DNA of 64,000 nt from Casuarius casuarius (taxonomy: Eukaryota; Chordata; Aves; Casuariiformes; Casuariidae). Of the stretch, positions 50,066 to 62,000 are shown piece after piece. The stretch lies in NCBI GenBank assembly GCA_003342895.1, contig PTFA01000195.1:1798001-1862000 (forward strand), read 5' to 3'. Under the pieces are notes generated by a model that worked only from the letters and a program-made list of their open reading frames with translations, was not told where the DNA came from and did no database searches. The position numbers and the translations under genes were made by a program. Numbering within the stretch: position 1 is the stretch's first letter; every line of letters begins with the position of its first letter.

Positions 50066-53000
50066 TGCAGTACTTTGAGGCTTCTTCTTTGAGACGGAGG
50101 GATTTGCTCGCTCTGAGACACTCGTTGCTCAGCAGTTCCCATTCTGCAACCTCCGCTCAGTGCGTTTTCCCTACCGAAGGAGCTGCTTTCAGGCAGCGCG
50201 AGGTTGAACCTGAGGAGGTGGAGCGAGCAAAGGGCCTCCTGAGAGCGCTTGGCGCTGGCCCCAGCTACCAGCCCGCGTCGGACTGGCACGGCGCAGACAC
50301 TGTTTTTGTGGGACGCCAACCTCCACGCAACGGGATTTTCCTCTTTGCACTATTCCCCCCTCTCTCATACAAGAGGGGCAGCAGGAAGAGGGAAATACCT
50401 CAAACTTGCCTTTTTTGGTCCTTCCCACCAGGCAGCAAGTACATTCAGCATGTTTTTTTCCCAGGGCGAGAGCAAGGAAAGGTCCTTTGATTATCTCAGA
50501 GATATGAGCAGCACAAACCAGACCGGCCTGGGCTCCAGCCAGCTCACCCAGCTAAACCTCTCCCCTGGCGCACGTGGGAATGCACCGGCCTGTCTCACCT
50601 GTGTCCCAGCCTGTATCAGAAACAGGAACAAGACCATTTCAGTTCAAGGTAGCCAGACTGCAGAAACGAGAGTCCCAATGCGAAGGCTTGGCCTGGCTCT
50701 TAAATTTCCTCCCTTCTATGCTTGCTGTAGTCACTTAGAGCAAGACAGAGTCGGTGCTAAGCTGCTTTTAAGCTTCATCTACCTCCAGCAAAAAAGGGGA
50801 GAGCCCTGGCACTGCACTGGCCTCTCCGCTGTAGGCAGCAGCAGTCCCTGAAGCTCTGCCAGATGTTGGCCACGTCATACAGCTTCAACACCGTGGATGC
50901 AGCAGTCACTCAAGGGGAAACTTTCCTGTTCATCCGTTCTAAATGTGCATTATAAAACTTCCATTTCAGCCTCTTGGGATAAAAGACCCTGGGGGCATGA
51001 ACACAAACGCAAAACAAACTCATCTGAGATAAAATCCTCAGCCTGCCTCTCTGCTCATGGTTTCGGCAGCATCAGAGCCTTCCCCGCCTGTAAAAGGGGG
51101 CCAGCCCTGCAAAGAGGACGAGCACCGATGCATACAAAGCTGCACACCTGCCAGCCGGTGCCGGCTCCCTCCGCGCTCTCCCTGCCCGATGGATGGAGAA
51201 CTGCTTGGGATAATTAATGGCAACCTCCCGTCAAGCAAACAAGTCTGGAGGAGACTTACCTGCCCCCAGGGCCAGCTGTAGACAGGGGCTGAGGCAGCAG
51301 CACAGCAAAGCACAGAGGCACAGCATCAACAGGGCACGTCCCATCCCATCCTTCTGCCCAGTCCACGGCCTCCCCCAGGGACCTTCTCACAGGGATAAGG
51401 CCTATAGGCAGGACCACAAAAATGGGGCAGGGGAATAACTGGGAGTTTCCCCAAGGCCTGACAACAGCCCCAGGTGCCAGTGGAGCCAGGGGGACAAGCG
51501 AGGGGGTGGTTGGGGGGACACAGGCTGCAGGGGAGCTGGTGGGACAAGGGGCAGACATTCAGCCTTCAGCTATTGCCTTCTGAGTCCTCCTCCCTGACTG
51601 CTGGCACTGAGGGTCTCGGCCCTCCGCCAGCCTGTCTTCTCTCCACGAGGGTATGTGAGCACCAGTTGACCACTCTCCCACAGGGACAACACCAACCCTG
51701 GAGTGACCTGCTGGCACCGAGGCTACTGCAGAGGAAACCCCAGGAAACAAGCAGTCAGCACAGACATGGGCACAACATCTAGACCCCAGGAGCATCATCA
51801 AAGTCTAACTCTCTGGACGTTCTTTAGCAGTGGTTTTCAGCCTTCTAAAGCACAAGACCAGTACTTTGTCCCAGTGGCACCGCAGGCCCTTGGCTGGAAG
51901 ATTTAGGCCTTCTAAGATCAGGCTAGTGGTTTCTGCTTGATTTTTCCCAGACCTTTAGAAACTTTCCCCAGATTTCCAAGGGACTGTAAGCCCCGGGATG
52001 AAGATGACTGTGCTGTATGGTGTGTTCGGGCCAGGCAGTGAGGCTTCTCCAGACTTGTTTGCCTGTCTGGGGAATTTGCATTAATTACCCTTGTGGTGAT
52101 TCAGGCCCCTGCAGGAAAGTGCAGTCTCCTCCTAGCCACACAGGGATGCACAGAGCAGTTTGCAGGCCCAGTCCAGCCCGTTGCTTCATATGGGGCTTCA
52201 CACTCCCCACAGTATGTTTTTCAAATCTCACAGCCTATGCGTGCATATGGATGAGTGAGACATTGCATCCATTACATGAGCCCTGCAAACATTTTTTAGG
52301 AGAATATCTTATTATTAGGAAGCTGGAGGTGGGATCTCTAGGAGAACGTCTCCCACCCCATCCCATCTCTGGACCTTTTCACCCTGACCTGCAAGCCTGC
52401 CCAAGTGAATCTCTCTGCCATTTCGCCACCCAAGCTGGCTGTCTGCACCTGGGCCTTGGCACTTATGCTGCAGTTTCCTTTCCTTCCCCTGAATCTGTTC
52501 ATATTTGTTGTGGGAGCTATCGTGAAAAGGCCAGATTGAGCCGTGGCACACCAAGGCCCAACTCTACTGACTCACTTCGGGCCCCTTTTATTTCCTAATG
52601 GCAACTTTTCTTTTTATTACATTTTCAAGGCCCTGCACAGGGTCTGAGCTGTGCATCTCCAGCTCAGCTGGCATTGCAAGGAGATGGCTCCCTATTCGAT
52701 TGCTAGCAGTATCCAGAGTTTGGCTCGCAAAGGTGCAGACAGACGGGATGCTTGAGGAAGAAATGTGCCCTCTGCCCCCAACCGGCTCAGTCTCACAGTG
52801 GAAGTCCCTGCTTATGTCAGGATGCTCTGATGGGAGATCGAGGGGAATGTTTATCCCTGACTCATGCCTTATCTCTCTCATGTCCTTTTTTTCCATGCCT
52901 TTATACCCCTCCCTCTCACCTCCGGCTTCTGCAGCTGCCGTCTGGTTTGAGCTCTCCAGCCAGCAAAGCTTAAATCCCCAGGCAGAGGCCTTGAGCTCTT

Positions 53001-53574
53001 CAAAGAAACCCCTGAGGTCATTAAAAGGAGAGAAGGCCGGAGCCAGATCCTGATGCACAGTTTCCCTCGCAGGAAGCTGAGCCTGCCCATATCTCTCAGT
53101 AATTTCCCACACATACACACTTTTCCCCCCAAGGCCTTTCAAGCCCTTTTTGCAGGGGTGCATTGCCATGCTTTCCCACTGGCAATGGGAGTGTTGCTGG
53201 TCTGAAGGCAAAACCGGGATCTGATAGACCCAGAAATGGACCAGGCAGCTGGTCCTTGGGCTCTTGCCTAACTCTGGCTGCTCGTCCCCATGGATGGGGA
53301 CAGCCGGGAGTCCTGCCTGATGTTTGCCCGCTCCCAAGGGTAAGATGGTCCTGCAGCACTAACACTGCAGCAGAGGTGAAGGAGAAGTGCCGGGCACAGC
53401 AGTTTCGGTTGGTGCTCGTATTTTTCTGTGCGCTGAGCCCAGAACAGGAGGTGTAAGATGACCTGAACAGTGGGTTACACAAACTCTTTGGAAATGCAAA
53501 CCACTGTCTGACAGGCATAAGGTCACAGTCATCACCATCCCCGAGCCCTGGAATCACAGCTGAAATAGCATTGT

Positions 53575-53680
53575 AATGCGCTTATAATTTATTCATCAAC
53601 TGAATGAGAGCAGCAGCAGGCATTTTCATGGCACTCTTTTATCAAACCCCTGTGATGGACTTCATCCATTTTAAAAGAGC
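53575..53680. repeat. Diverged duplicate segment A2 (partner 49440-49550)
   Basis: Second member of the pair, in the same orientation, with a 3-bp deletion relative to the first after GAAT. Flanking sequence aligns poorly. Confidence 0.55.
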
Positions 53681-55429
53681 AAACTAGAATTGAAAGGGGT
53701 TGGGGGTGAAGTAACTTTATGCCTTTCAAATTTAAACAAGCAGGAAAAAGGGCAAATCAAAATAAGGTAAGAGAAAGTAAAGACTTTTCTTTCATTCATT
53801 TTTTCTTCAGCTTTGCCTCCATTGTTCTGAATCTCACAAATTTTGCATTTCTCTGCTGGTGGCTCTGATGCATGTGCCTCCTGTTAACCCAGATGCTGCC
53901 GACTGACTCTCATAAGCATCTTTTCATCTCTGTGACGAGTTCTGCCTGAGCATCTGCTTGTCTCATTTTTAGGGGAAACAGAGGCAATGGGTGAACTGCA
54001 GAAAGACCTATATTCTCCAAAGATTCACAGTCACTCGCCCTGAGTGCTTGTATGCTCTGGTCCTCAAATACAATAACCTATGCGGATGCCAATACACTGT
54101 TGTGGCAAGAATAGCAGAGAATTACACTTTGATTTCCCAAACTAAACACTTGCAGAGTTCTCGGGGAAATCTCTCATTGCCAACGGGGCATTAGTGCCAG
54201 GACTGAGATCCATTCCAGGGCTGAGATCCACTGCAGTGGTGTTTGTCTGCCCTCTGGTCTGGGAACAAGGTATCTAGTGTAAATAAAAGAAGAAATCCCC
54301 AGATTCCTCTGTCACTGATTTCCTCTTGACTGCAAAACCAGTCCACAAAGCCCCAATACGTTCCCGCTCACCACACAGGCAGCGTGGTGCTGCAGCAGGA
54401 ATGCATGCACTAGTCGGCAAATCCCAGCAAGGCTTCGGCTGGAGATTTGCACCCAGTCTGGGGAACTGCACTCCAGGAAAGACATGGCAGCTGCAGAGTA
54501 GGGATAAAAACCCTGTGCCCTCTATCCTATTTTCCTCATCCCCATAGTGTCCTGGATAAGAAATAACGGAAACAATTTGGGATGGGGACACCCAAAAGCA
54601 ACAATAAGGAAAGATCTCCAACAGAGAGGTGAGCTGAGCTCAGAGATGTGTTACCCTGGAAGCAGGCAAATCTTCAACACGGGCAGTTTGGAAGAGCATG
54701 TTGGACACACATTAAAGAACTAGTGAGAAAAATATGTCTGGGGTCACTTAGGACAAATTGATCCTGCCTTGGGGCAGGAGGGTGGATGACACGGACCTTA
54801 GGATGTCCCAGTCTGTTTTCTGTGTTTCTGTGTACAGCCGCAGGAAAAGCTGTTGAAGGTTTGAGTCACACAGGGCTCCCGGGGAGGCTGCCAGCAATTT
54901 GCAGGGATGCTGAGCAGAGCTCCCACCTCCCGCCTGATCTCCTCCATCACAGCAGCATCCATCTGATGTGCCGAGGGGAGAGAGACTGTGTTAAAATCAA
55001 GGTTGGGCATAGGCAAGAGTCACCAGGATCCCTGCTGATGCCTCGCCAGAGCAGAGGAACAGGGAAGAGGCATCAGAAGAGGAGATGGCGTCATCTTTTA
55101 GCCTAGGTTAGTCTGGTTTCCTAGAGGAAGGAGCAGATGTCTCATCCTTTGAGTCACTCAAGAAATATACTGGATAACGCTCTGCAGAATATCATATGAG
55201 ACCATTCTGCCCCAAGAACTGAAGAGTCTGAATGGGATTTGCCTGGTTATCCCACCTCCTCTGCCCTCTCTCTGCCAGATCATGGGGCAGGAACCCTACA
55301 ACATGACACTGATACAGGATTTACATTTTCAAAGCTCCTGTGCCCAGATCTCTTCTGTTGCTAAGCAGAGGAGTTAACTCGCAGTTTGTCATCTTTCATG
55401 AATGTGGCTCTCAGGAAGGAGGAAGGAGA

Positions 55430-55525
55430 AGAGGAAGAGATATATTAAAAATAGATGATGAGAACAAAGCCAAAAGGACTTGAAGAGAAGTTTTCATCTC
55501 AGATTTGCATAAGGTGCTGGTGGCA
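55430..55525. repeat. Diverged duplicate segment B2 (partner 49975-50065)
   Basis: Same orientation as its partner. The distance from A2 to B2 (about 1.85 kb) is longer than from A1 to B1 (about 0.53 kb), so if one duplication made both pairs, about 1.3 kb was later gained or lost. Confidence 0.5.
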
Positions 55526-57269
55526 TTCGAAGTCCAGTTTACAGTGACAAGTTCCATTTCTGGGAGCCAGCGTAACTGCACGTGTAGCATTCTCCTCTTT
55601 TGGCAAGATTTCCCCTTCCTGGAGCCTTGTTTTATACACCAGACCTTATTTCTTGTTTTCTAAGCACAAAGAACAAATGGATTCCTTCAGGCAAAAAAAT
55701 CGAGATGAAGACAGAACAACCATATGGTTTCTGGCAGATCACACCTCACAGAGGATCTCTGCTTGCAGGCACGCAATGACCATCCGCGGGAGCAGGTGCC
55801 CTAGACAGCTAAAGGAGGAGGGGGAAAAAGGCTTCATAGTTTCATTGCTAATACTGGAGCTGGTTAGGAGGGGGAAATGCCATATAATAAATTAAAAAGT
55901 TATGCCTGGGCTAAGGGAAGGGGACACTAGGCAGAGCAGCTGTGCCTCCCTGGGATCGCAGGGCAGAAATGCAGACCGGAGCTCGGGGGACTGCTTCAGG
56001 GAGAACAGCTTTGAAGCGCTCTGTTTCTTTGAGAGTCTCTGCTTTCTGTGAAGGGTAGATGCTTTTGTGGGAGAAAAAAAAAGTATTTTGGGGGAAAAAG
56101 ACCTATATTCTCTCTAAAAGTGAGCCTGATGGAAAATTTTCAGCCTGCCCTATTGAATACACCAAGGCTTTCTTTACTTTCTGCCTTGCATGATTACCTC
56201 TTTCATTAACATTCAAGACAGGCAACAGGCAGAGATAAGTCTTGAATGGCTACAAACTTTGCTTCTCCCACCTTTCCCAGCATTAGGCTAGCTCAGACCG
56301 TGCCTGCATTTGAGGCTGGCTGCAAGGAAAGGTGTTTCGATTACCATAGAAATTGGGACAGCGCAATCCAGAAGGGCTAGGCTCCAGCCAGTTAAACCAT
56401 CTCAACATTTTCCTTCAGGCCTGAGCAAAGATGTGTTTCACAGTAGAGCTGGGACAACATACTAACTGAACAAAGCCGTCAGGTCATTGCCATATAATGT
56501 CATTGGGAAGGGAACAGCCTGGCCGTCCGGGTTGGATCATCATTAGATTCATAGGGAATGAAAACAGGGCACTTGGAGGGGCAGCTGGAAGCAAGTGTTG
56601 AGGTTGGCGTGTTTGGAAATGACGGTGGCCAGGACGTTAGACCTGGGCATTCAGGAGGTGCAGGTTGAGTGGGGAAGGTGGGGCTAGAGGTTTTGACAGG
56701 GCTGGTAGGGCTCGGGCAGCTGGGAACGGTAATGAAGCATGGGCATGCTGTTGGGAAGAAGTGGGATGAGGCCAGAGACCCATTTCTAACCCCCCATCGC
56801 TGGGCCAGATGGGACGCGGCAGGCAGAGGTCAAGCGCTTTCTCTTTCTGAGCCTTGCTAACAGCGCTGTGTCTGGAGCCCTTCCAGATGTGATCCAGATG
56901 TTGAGGTATCGAGAGGGGCGGCCTAACCCAGCAGTGACAGGAGGTTCTGCCAGCTGGGAAGCTTGGTACCAAAGGCAGAACTCAGCTCCCAGCCCCAGGT
57001 GTCCCGCCCGTCAATCTGATCCCTTATTGTCAAAATATTACGTCTGTCAGTTTAAGATGTAAGTAAGAATACAGAACCGAGCGCACATCAGAAAAGACAC
57101 TCACCTCCCCAGCACGCTACGGCCCGACCTCTGCAGAGCTCCTCTGCCAAAACCGCGGTCAAACCACACGGACAACATGTAAGCATTTGTGATCCTGACC
57201 TGCAGCTCAGAAGCTGAGGATCTGAGAGCGGGACTAAACAGCTTTCTGGAAATCTGAACTAACTCCGGG

Positions 57270-59060
57270 GCGTTTACGGGCCGCGCGGGGTGAGTGCAGC
57301 CGGTTAACCCCTGCCCGCAGAGGCAGCGCGTGGGAATGCAGGTCTTCCCGCGGCTTAGGTGGGCAAGCTGGGGAAACGCGAGGGATGTTCCTCCCGGCGA
57401 CCCTGCCGCAGCCGCTCTGGCTGCTCACCCCTAGGCAATCCGCAGGGGACCGGGAACACGGCTCCCCTCCCGGCTGCAGCACCTGCCCGACCCCGGGTTC
57501 GTGTCTCTGCAGCGTGCCGTGGGCTGGAGGGTGCAGCTGGGAGGGCAGCTGGGACAACCCCGTGTAAGCCAACACCGTAGGTTTATATTAACGCATTATG
57601 GTTTTCACATTGCTCCACTGTTCATCCCTAAATTTTATTGGACCACCAGTACACAGACAACGGAGATTTCCTGCAGATCTCAGGCAGCCGAGCGGTCCCA
57701 CGTGCAGAAGGCAGGTGGGGGCATCAACCTCTCCAGAAGCGAGATCCAGATTTGCACCACCTGCAGTAGCATGTTACTGTTTATCCCTCTCCTGGAAAAT
57801 CACCTTGTTATTTAACTCGTTAAAGACTCGCTAAAGCACACGAGCTCGCGAGCGCTGCCTGAGGTCTCCATCCTGCTCGCGTGCGGGTCGGACGAAGGCC
57901 GCTCTTCAGGAGGAGACCTGCGCGGGCAGGGCCGGGGCACGTGGAGGTCCCTGTGGTGGCGCAGGGGGGGCCCTGGCTGCCGCCTCCGCTGCGGGGCCGG
58001 GGCCGGGAGCCCGCTGCCGCCGGCTGGGGGGTGACGGGCCGGTGCTGACAAGGGGGGGCGGGGCACAAAGCGGGGGGATCCTGTCGCTTTAAGAGCGCCG
58101 GTAGGGGCGGGGCGAGGCGCGGGCGGGCGTGACGCCGCGCGCCGGCCACACCCCTCCCCTNNNNNNNNNNNNNNNNNNNNNNNNNNNNNNNNNNNNNNNN
58201 NNNNNNNNNNNNNNNNNNNNNNNNNNNNNNNNNNNNNNNNNNNNNNNNNNNNNNNNNNNNNNNNNNNNNNNNNNNNNNNNNNNNNNNNNNNNNNNNNNNN
58301 NNNNNNNNNNNNNNNNNNNNNNNNNNNNNNNNNNNNNNNNNNNNNNNNNNNNNNNNNNNNNNNNNNNNNNNNNNNNNNNNNNNNNNNNNNNNNNNNNNNN
58401 NNNNNNNNNNNNNNNNNNNNNNNNNNNNNNNNNNNNNNNNNNNNNNNNNNNNNNNNNNNNNNNNNNNNNNNNNNNNNNNNNNNNNNNNNNNNNNNNNNNN
58501 NNNNNNNNNNNNNNNNNNNNNNNNNNNNNNNNNNNNNNNNNNNNNNNNNNNNNNNNNNNNNNNNNNNNNNNNNNNNNNNNNNNNNNNNNNNNNNNNNNNN
58601 NNNNNNNNNNNNNNNNNNNNNNNNNNNNNNNNNNNNNNNNNNNNNNNNNNNNNNNNNNNNNNNNNNNNNNNNNNNNNNNNNNNNNNNNNNNNNNNNNNNN
58701 NNNNNNNNNNNNNNNNNNNNNNNNNNNNNNNNNNNNNNNNNNNNNNNNNNNNNNNNNNNNNNNNNNNNNNNNNNNNNNNNNNNNNNNNNNNNNNNGGGGG
58801 GGGGGGGTCGGCGGTGGCCGAAAACGTGGGATAAATCGAGGCGAGGCCTCCCGTGCGCCGCGGGCCTGGGCCGCACGCAGCCCCCGGCCGCCCGCGGCAG
58901 GCTGCGCCTCGGCCCGGCCCCGGAGCGGGCGTCGGGGGGGGCAGCGGCACCAAAGCCTTCTTTTCCTTTCTTCTTTTTTAAAGAGGGGAGTGATATTTTA
59001 TGGTAAGGTGTCAACTCTTCCCTTCCCAAGCTGCCCTTTGGGCCGTGGTCTGCGTGTTTT
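57270..59060 (+). promoter_or_regulatory. CpG island, probable promoter of a plus-strand gene (interrupted by gap)
   Basis: Very high GC and CpG density rises from 57.27 kb, peaks around the gap and falls away by 59.06 kb. GGGGCGGGGC-type Sp1 boxes lie at 58.03-58.12 kb. The right flank contains ATG|GTAAGG with GT at 59003-59004, a good splice-donor match that could end a non-coding first exon. Base skew to the right indicates plus-strand transcription. By human synteny UBE2R2 is the leading candidate, but no coding sequence is visible. Confidence 0.6.
58161..58795. other. Assembly gap, 635 N
   Basis: A run of Ns in the core of the CpG island, followed directly by an 11-12 G run. It probably hides the first exon of the right-hand gene. 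Confidence 0.99.
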
Positions 59061-62000
59061 TATGCCAAATTATGGGGTGTCCCAGCCTTTCCTTCGGGAG
59101 CGTTCTGCATCGGGGCGCTAATTCGGGGTGAAGACCCTCCCTACTGTGATTTTTCTTCTTCCCAGAACTTCATAGTATTTCAATACTGTTTATTACTATT
59201 ATTTTTGCCTTCCCCCTTTGCTAGACTTAAAGGGCAGTCGTCAAGGGGCTGGAGAAATGCTTAGCTGGTGAAGGTAGATGAATGCTTTCAATTCCTCCCT
59301 CAGTCTTCCTGTTAGTCCAAAAAAACTTTTGTGGCTGTTATTTCCCCCTCTCGTAAACAAAGTAAGCAAGAAATCTGGCACTGCCTTCCCAGAAGGGAAC
59401 TAAGACTGAAATGCTCAAAACAACTGGTGGAGGAAAGAAAACACTTCTCTTAGAGCAAATGAAAACATTGTTGCCTGCAGAAGATATATTGTATTGGTCA
59501 TACCCCTTTGAACCCTGCAATGTTCACTGGGTCTCTGGCAAAAACAGTGTTGCCTTCCAACTTGTGTTTCCCTGGAGTGATTGGTGCTTCATGCCAGTCA
59601 GTGCCCTTTGGCTCCTGTCAAACTGGAGGGGAAAAAAAAAAGAATTTGGATGATCTATTTGCTTGGTTAACGTGCATCTTCAGTGCCGCTTGGCCTCTCT
59701 GGGTCAAGGTTTAAGCACTCTATTCCACAAAACCAAAATAACCTGTAGCTTAGGGAATAATAGATCTGAGTCACGTTCAGTTTGGCCTCATTGTTTTGAA
59801 GGAAGGGAAGGTTTTGGCACAAGCCTTTCCTTTTGTAATGAGTTGGCTGGCTTACTCATGTAGGTGTGATACGTATATTCTTAGATTCACCTCCATTATT
59901 ACTTATTCAGAAAGTAGCTCTAGTCTTGGATTTGTAACTGGGTCGTTTTTACATCAGAATGGCTTGGCTAACTCTTCCTGTATGTAGATTACTCATCAAT
60001 TTTCGAACAAATTGGGATGTATCAAAATATTATTGTCTTGTTTAGGAACTGTCTGCTTCCTGCATTTGTAATTTATCTTGGGAAGAAAGCTAAAAGAAGA
60101 TGGGTAAAATACTCTGAGGATACATGTTCAGCAAGCGTGGATTTCTGCAAGATTGCCAGTGTTGGCTTATTTCAGTATTGTGGCTATGATATTTTTTTGC
60201 CATTTGATGTTGTCCTTTACTGCAGTGCTTTTCCTCTAAATTCTTCTGACAGGTGAAGACCTAGCACTGGGGAGCCTCTACAAATGCCATGTGATATTTA
60301 TTTTGGGAATGGGAGACTCTAAGCTCTCCTTGTGCCTTCATCCCCACTGTAGCTGGGTGATTCCCTGCAAGCAGTGTGGCTGAAGCCTGTTGTATATAGT
60401 TTTTCTCTAATCTCTTTCTCTACAAGGATCCATGTGTGGTGTGTTTGTTTTGGTAGTGTTTAGCTTTTGGCATTCACCCTAAATTCTCAGCCACTGAAAA
60501 AGCAGTCTTAGACCTAATTTGGTCCCTAGGGAGATGGAGTGCTGTTGTCCTGAGGAGTGAAGCTTTTGACTTGTTTGTGTTGTTGTAGTGGGCCTGTAGG
60601 CAAACATTTAGATATGTTAGACTTGGTTTATTGAATGATTTAGGGATAAGATTGATACCTGGAACTTTATTTTGTGAGGTTACTTCTGCGATATATTCAC
60701 AGCACTTTCAACTTTCGTTTAAATCAGCATCTGATTTATTTTTTGAGGTTTCTCAGCTTGTTGATTTAAATAGTCTATCTTCATCATGTTTTTACTTTCC
60801 TGAGATCAGGTAAGTAGGATGAGAAATAAGCAATTATAGCCTATAACTTTTTCAGCTTTGTGGCATCGAGAGTTTGAAATCAGCCCATTTGCTTGAGGTG
60901 TGGTTTGAGGGTAGGAACAAGAGGGAAGGTACAGAATCTTTTATTTAAACTTAAATGTAAATATTCTGAGGGAAAACATGCATTTAAAGTTACCTTAATA
61001 AAGTGTTAGCAGTGATTGGTTGGGAATAAAACTCTTTGTTTGTGTTCATGAAGTTTTCAGAGCTGGTAACATCAGCTTTTTGCACCTTGTTTATTCTTTG
61101 AGAAATATGACCTTTCTCTATGGATTGCTGAACTAGCTGAATAAACTGAAATGAGGAAAGAGTTCTCTTTGCACCTTTTTGAAAGGAGCTGCTGCTGTTA
61201 AAAGCTGGTTTAACATTTCAACAGATTCTGGTTTCAGTTGCTAATCCAGTAACTTTATCATTTGATAAATTTAAGCGGAAAACATGTACTATTTAATGTT
61301 TAAATGGTAGATTATCAGTACCTTAGTGCAGGCTATAGTAAAATCAGTGACCTCTTAAAACTTTAAGAATAGTATTTAAACATAAATCCAGATTTTTATC
61401 AACTGAGATAGCATGCTGAGATGTCCTGCAGTATTTCATAGTGTAGGACTTCGTAGCTAGATGGAAATGGCAGAATCATTCGGAAGCAATGTTTCATGCA
61501 GAGTGGCATCAGGGAGGGATAAGAGCTCTCCTGAACTACAAGCCCCCCCCGCCCCCCTCCACATACACACAATTAGCTGAAGGTGCACGTTTGCAAGGTT
61601 ATATCACAAATCCAGATGTTCTTGAATTGCTGTCCTCTCCTCTGTCAATTTTTGGTTTATCTTGTGGCTTTATAGTCACAAGTCCCATTTTTGAGTAGGA
61701 CTGGAAATAGTTTTGGATAACAATTTGCTTAAGTTTTAGATAGCCACCCTTAAAGAAGGAGTTAAGCTACTTCATGTACTGGTCACCTCTCATTCCTTGC
61801 TGGCAAGACAAAAGGATCTCATAGTCAGGGGTATTAAATCCTTCACGTAGGTCAGAAGATAACAGTAAGTATCTGTCTTTCAGTAGCTGTCAGCAGGGGA
61901 ATTGTCCATCAGTACAGCTAAAGTTTCTCCCTGTTCTGACCACAATCTGCTGTGTTGGGCTTCAGGTACATCTGATTGTATTAAATGAACTTGGTTTTTG

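Larger units (their letters stand above)
50066..57250. other. Intergenic, no gene recognised
   Basis: Apart from segments A2 and B2, nothing with gene structure is seen. The longest frame (249 codons, 52588-53337 minus) has no recognisable domain. There is no trypsin-like or aquaporin-like sequence, both of which occur in the human 9p13 neighbourhood. Confidence 0.6.

Noticed and set aside
50249..50851. 200-codon plus-strand open frame
   Set aside because: No recognisable domain; composition typical of random GC-rich frames.
52588..53337. 249-codon minus-strand open frame
   Set aside because: No domain, signal peptide or splice context. An overlapping plus-strand frame is also open, as expected by chance in GC-rich DNA.
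53965..54000. Possible further MIR fragment (ATTTTTAGGGGAAACAGAGGCA)
   Set aside because: Only about 22 bp resemble the consensus with no supporting flank; too short to call.
57812..59121. Open frames of 330-405 codons crossing the second gap
   Set aside because: Same gap artefact. The flanking peptides are Pro/Ala/Arg-rich translations of a CpG island with no domain.
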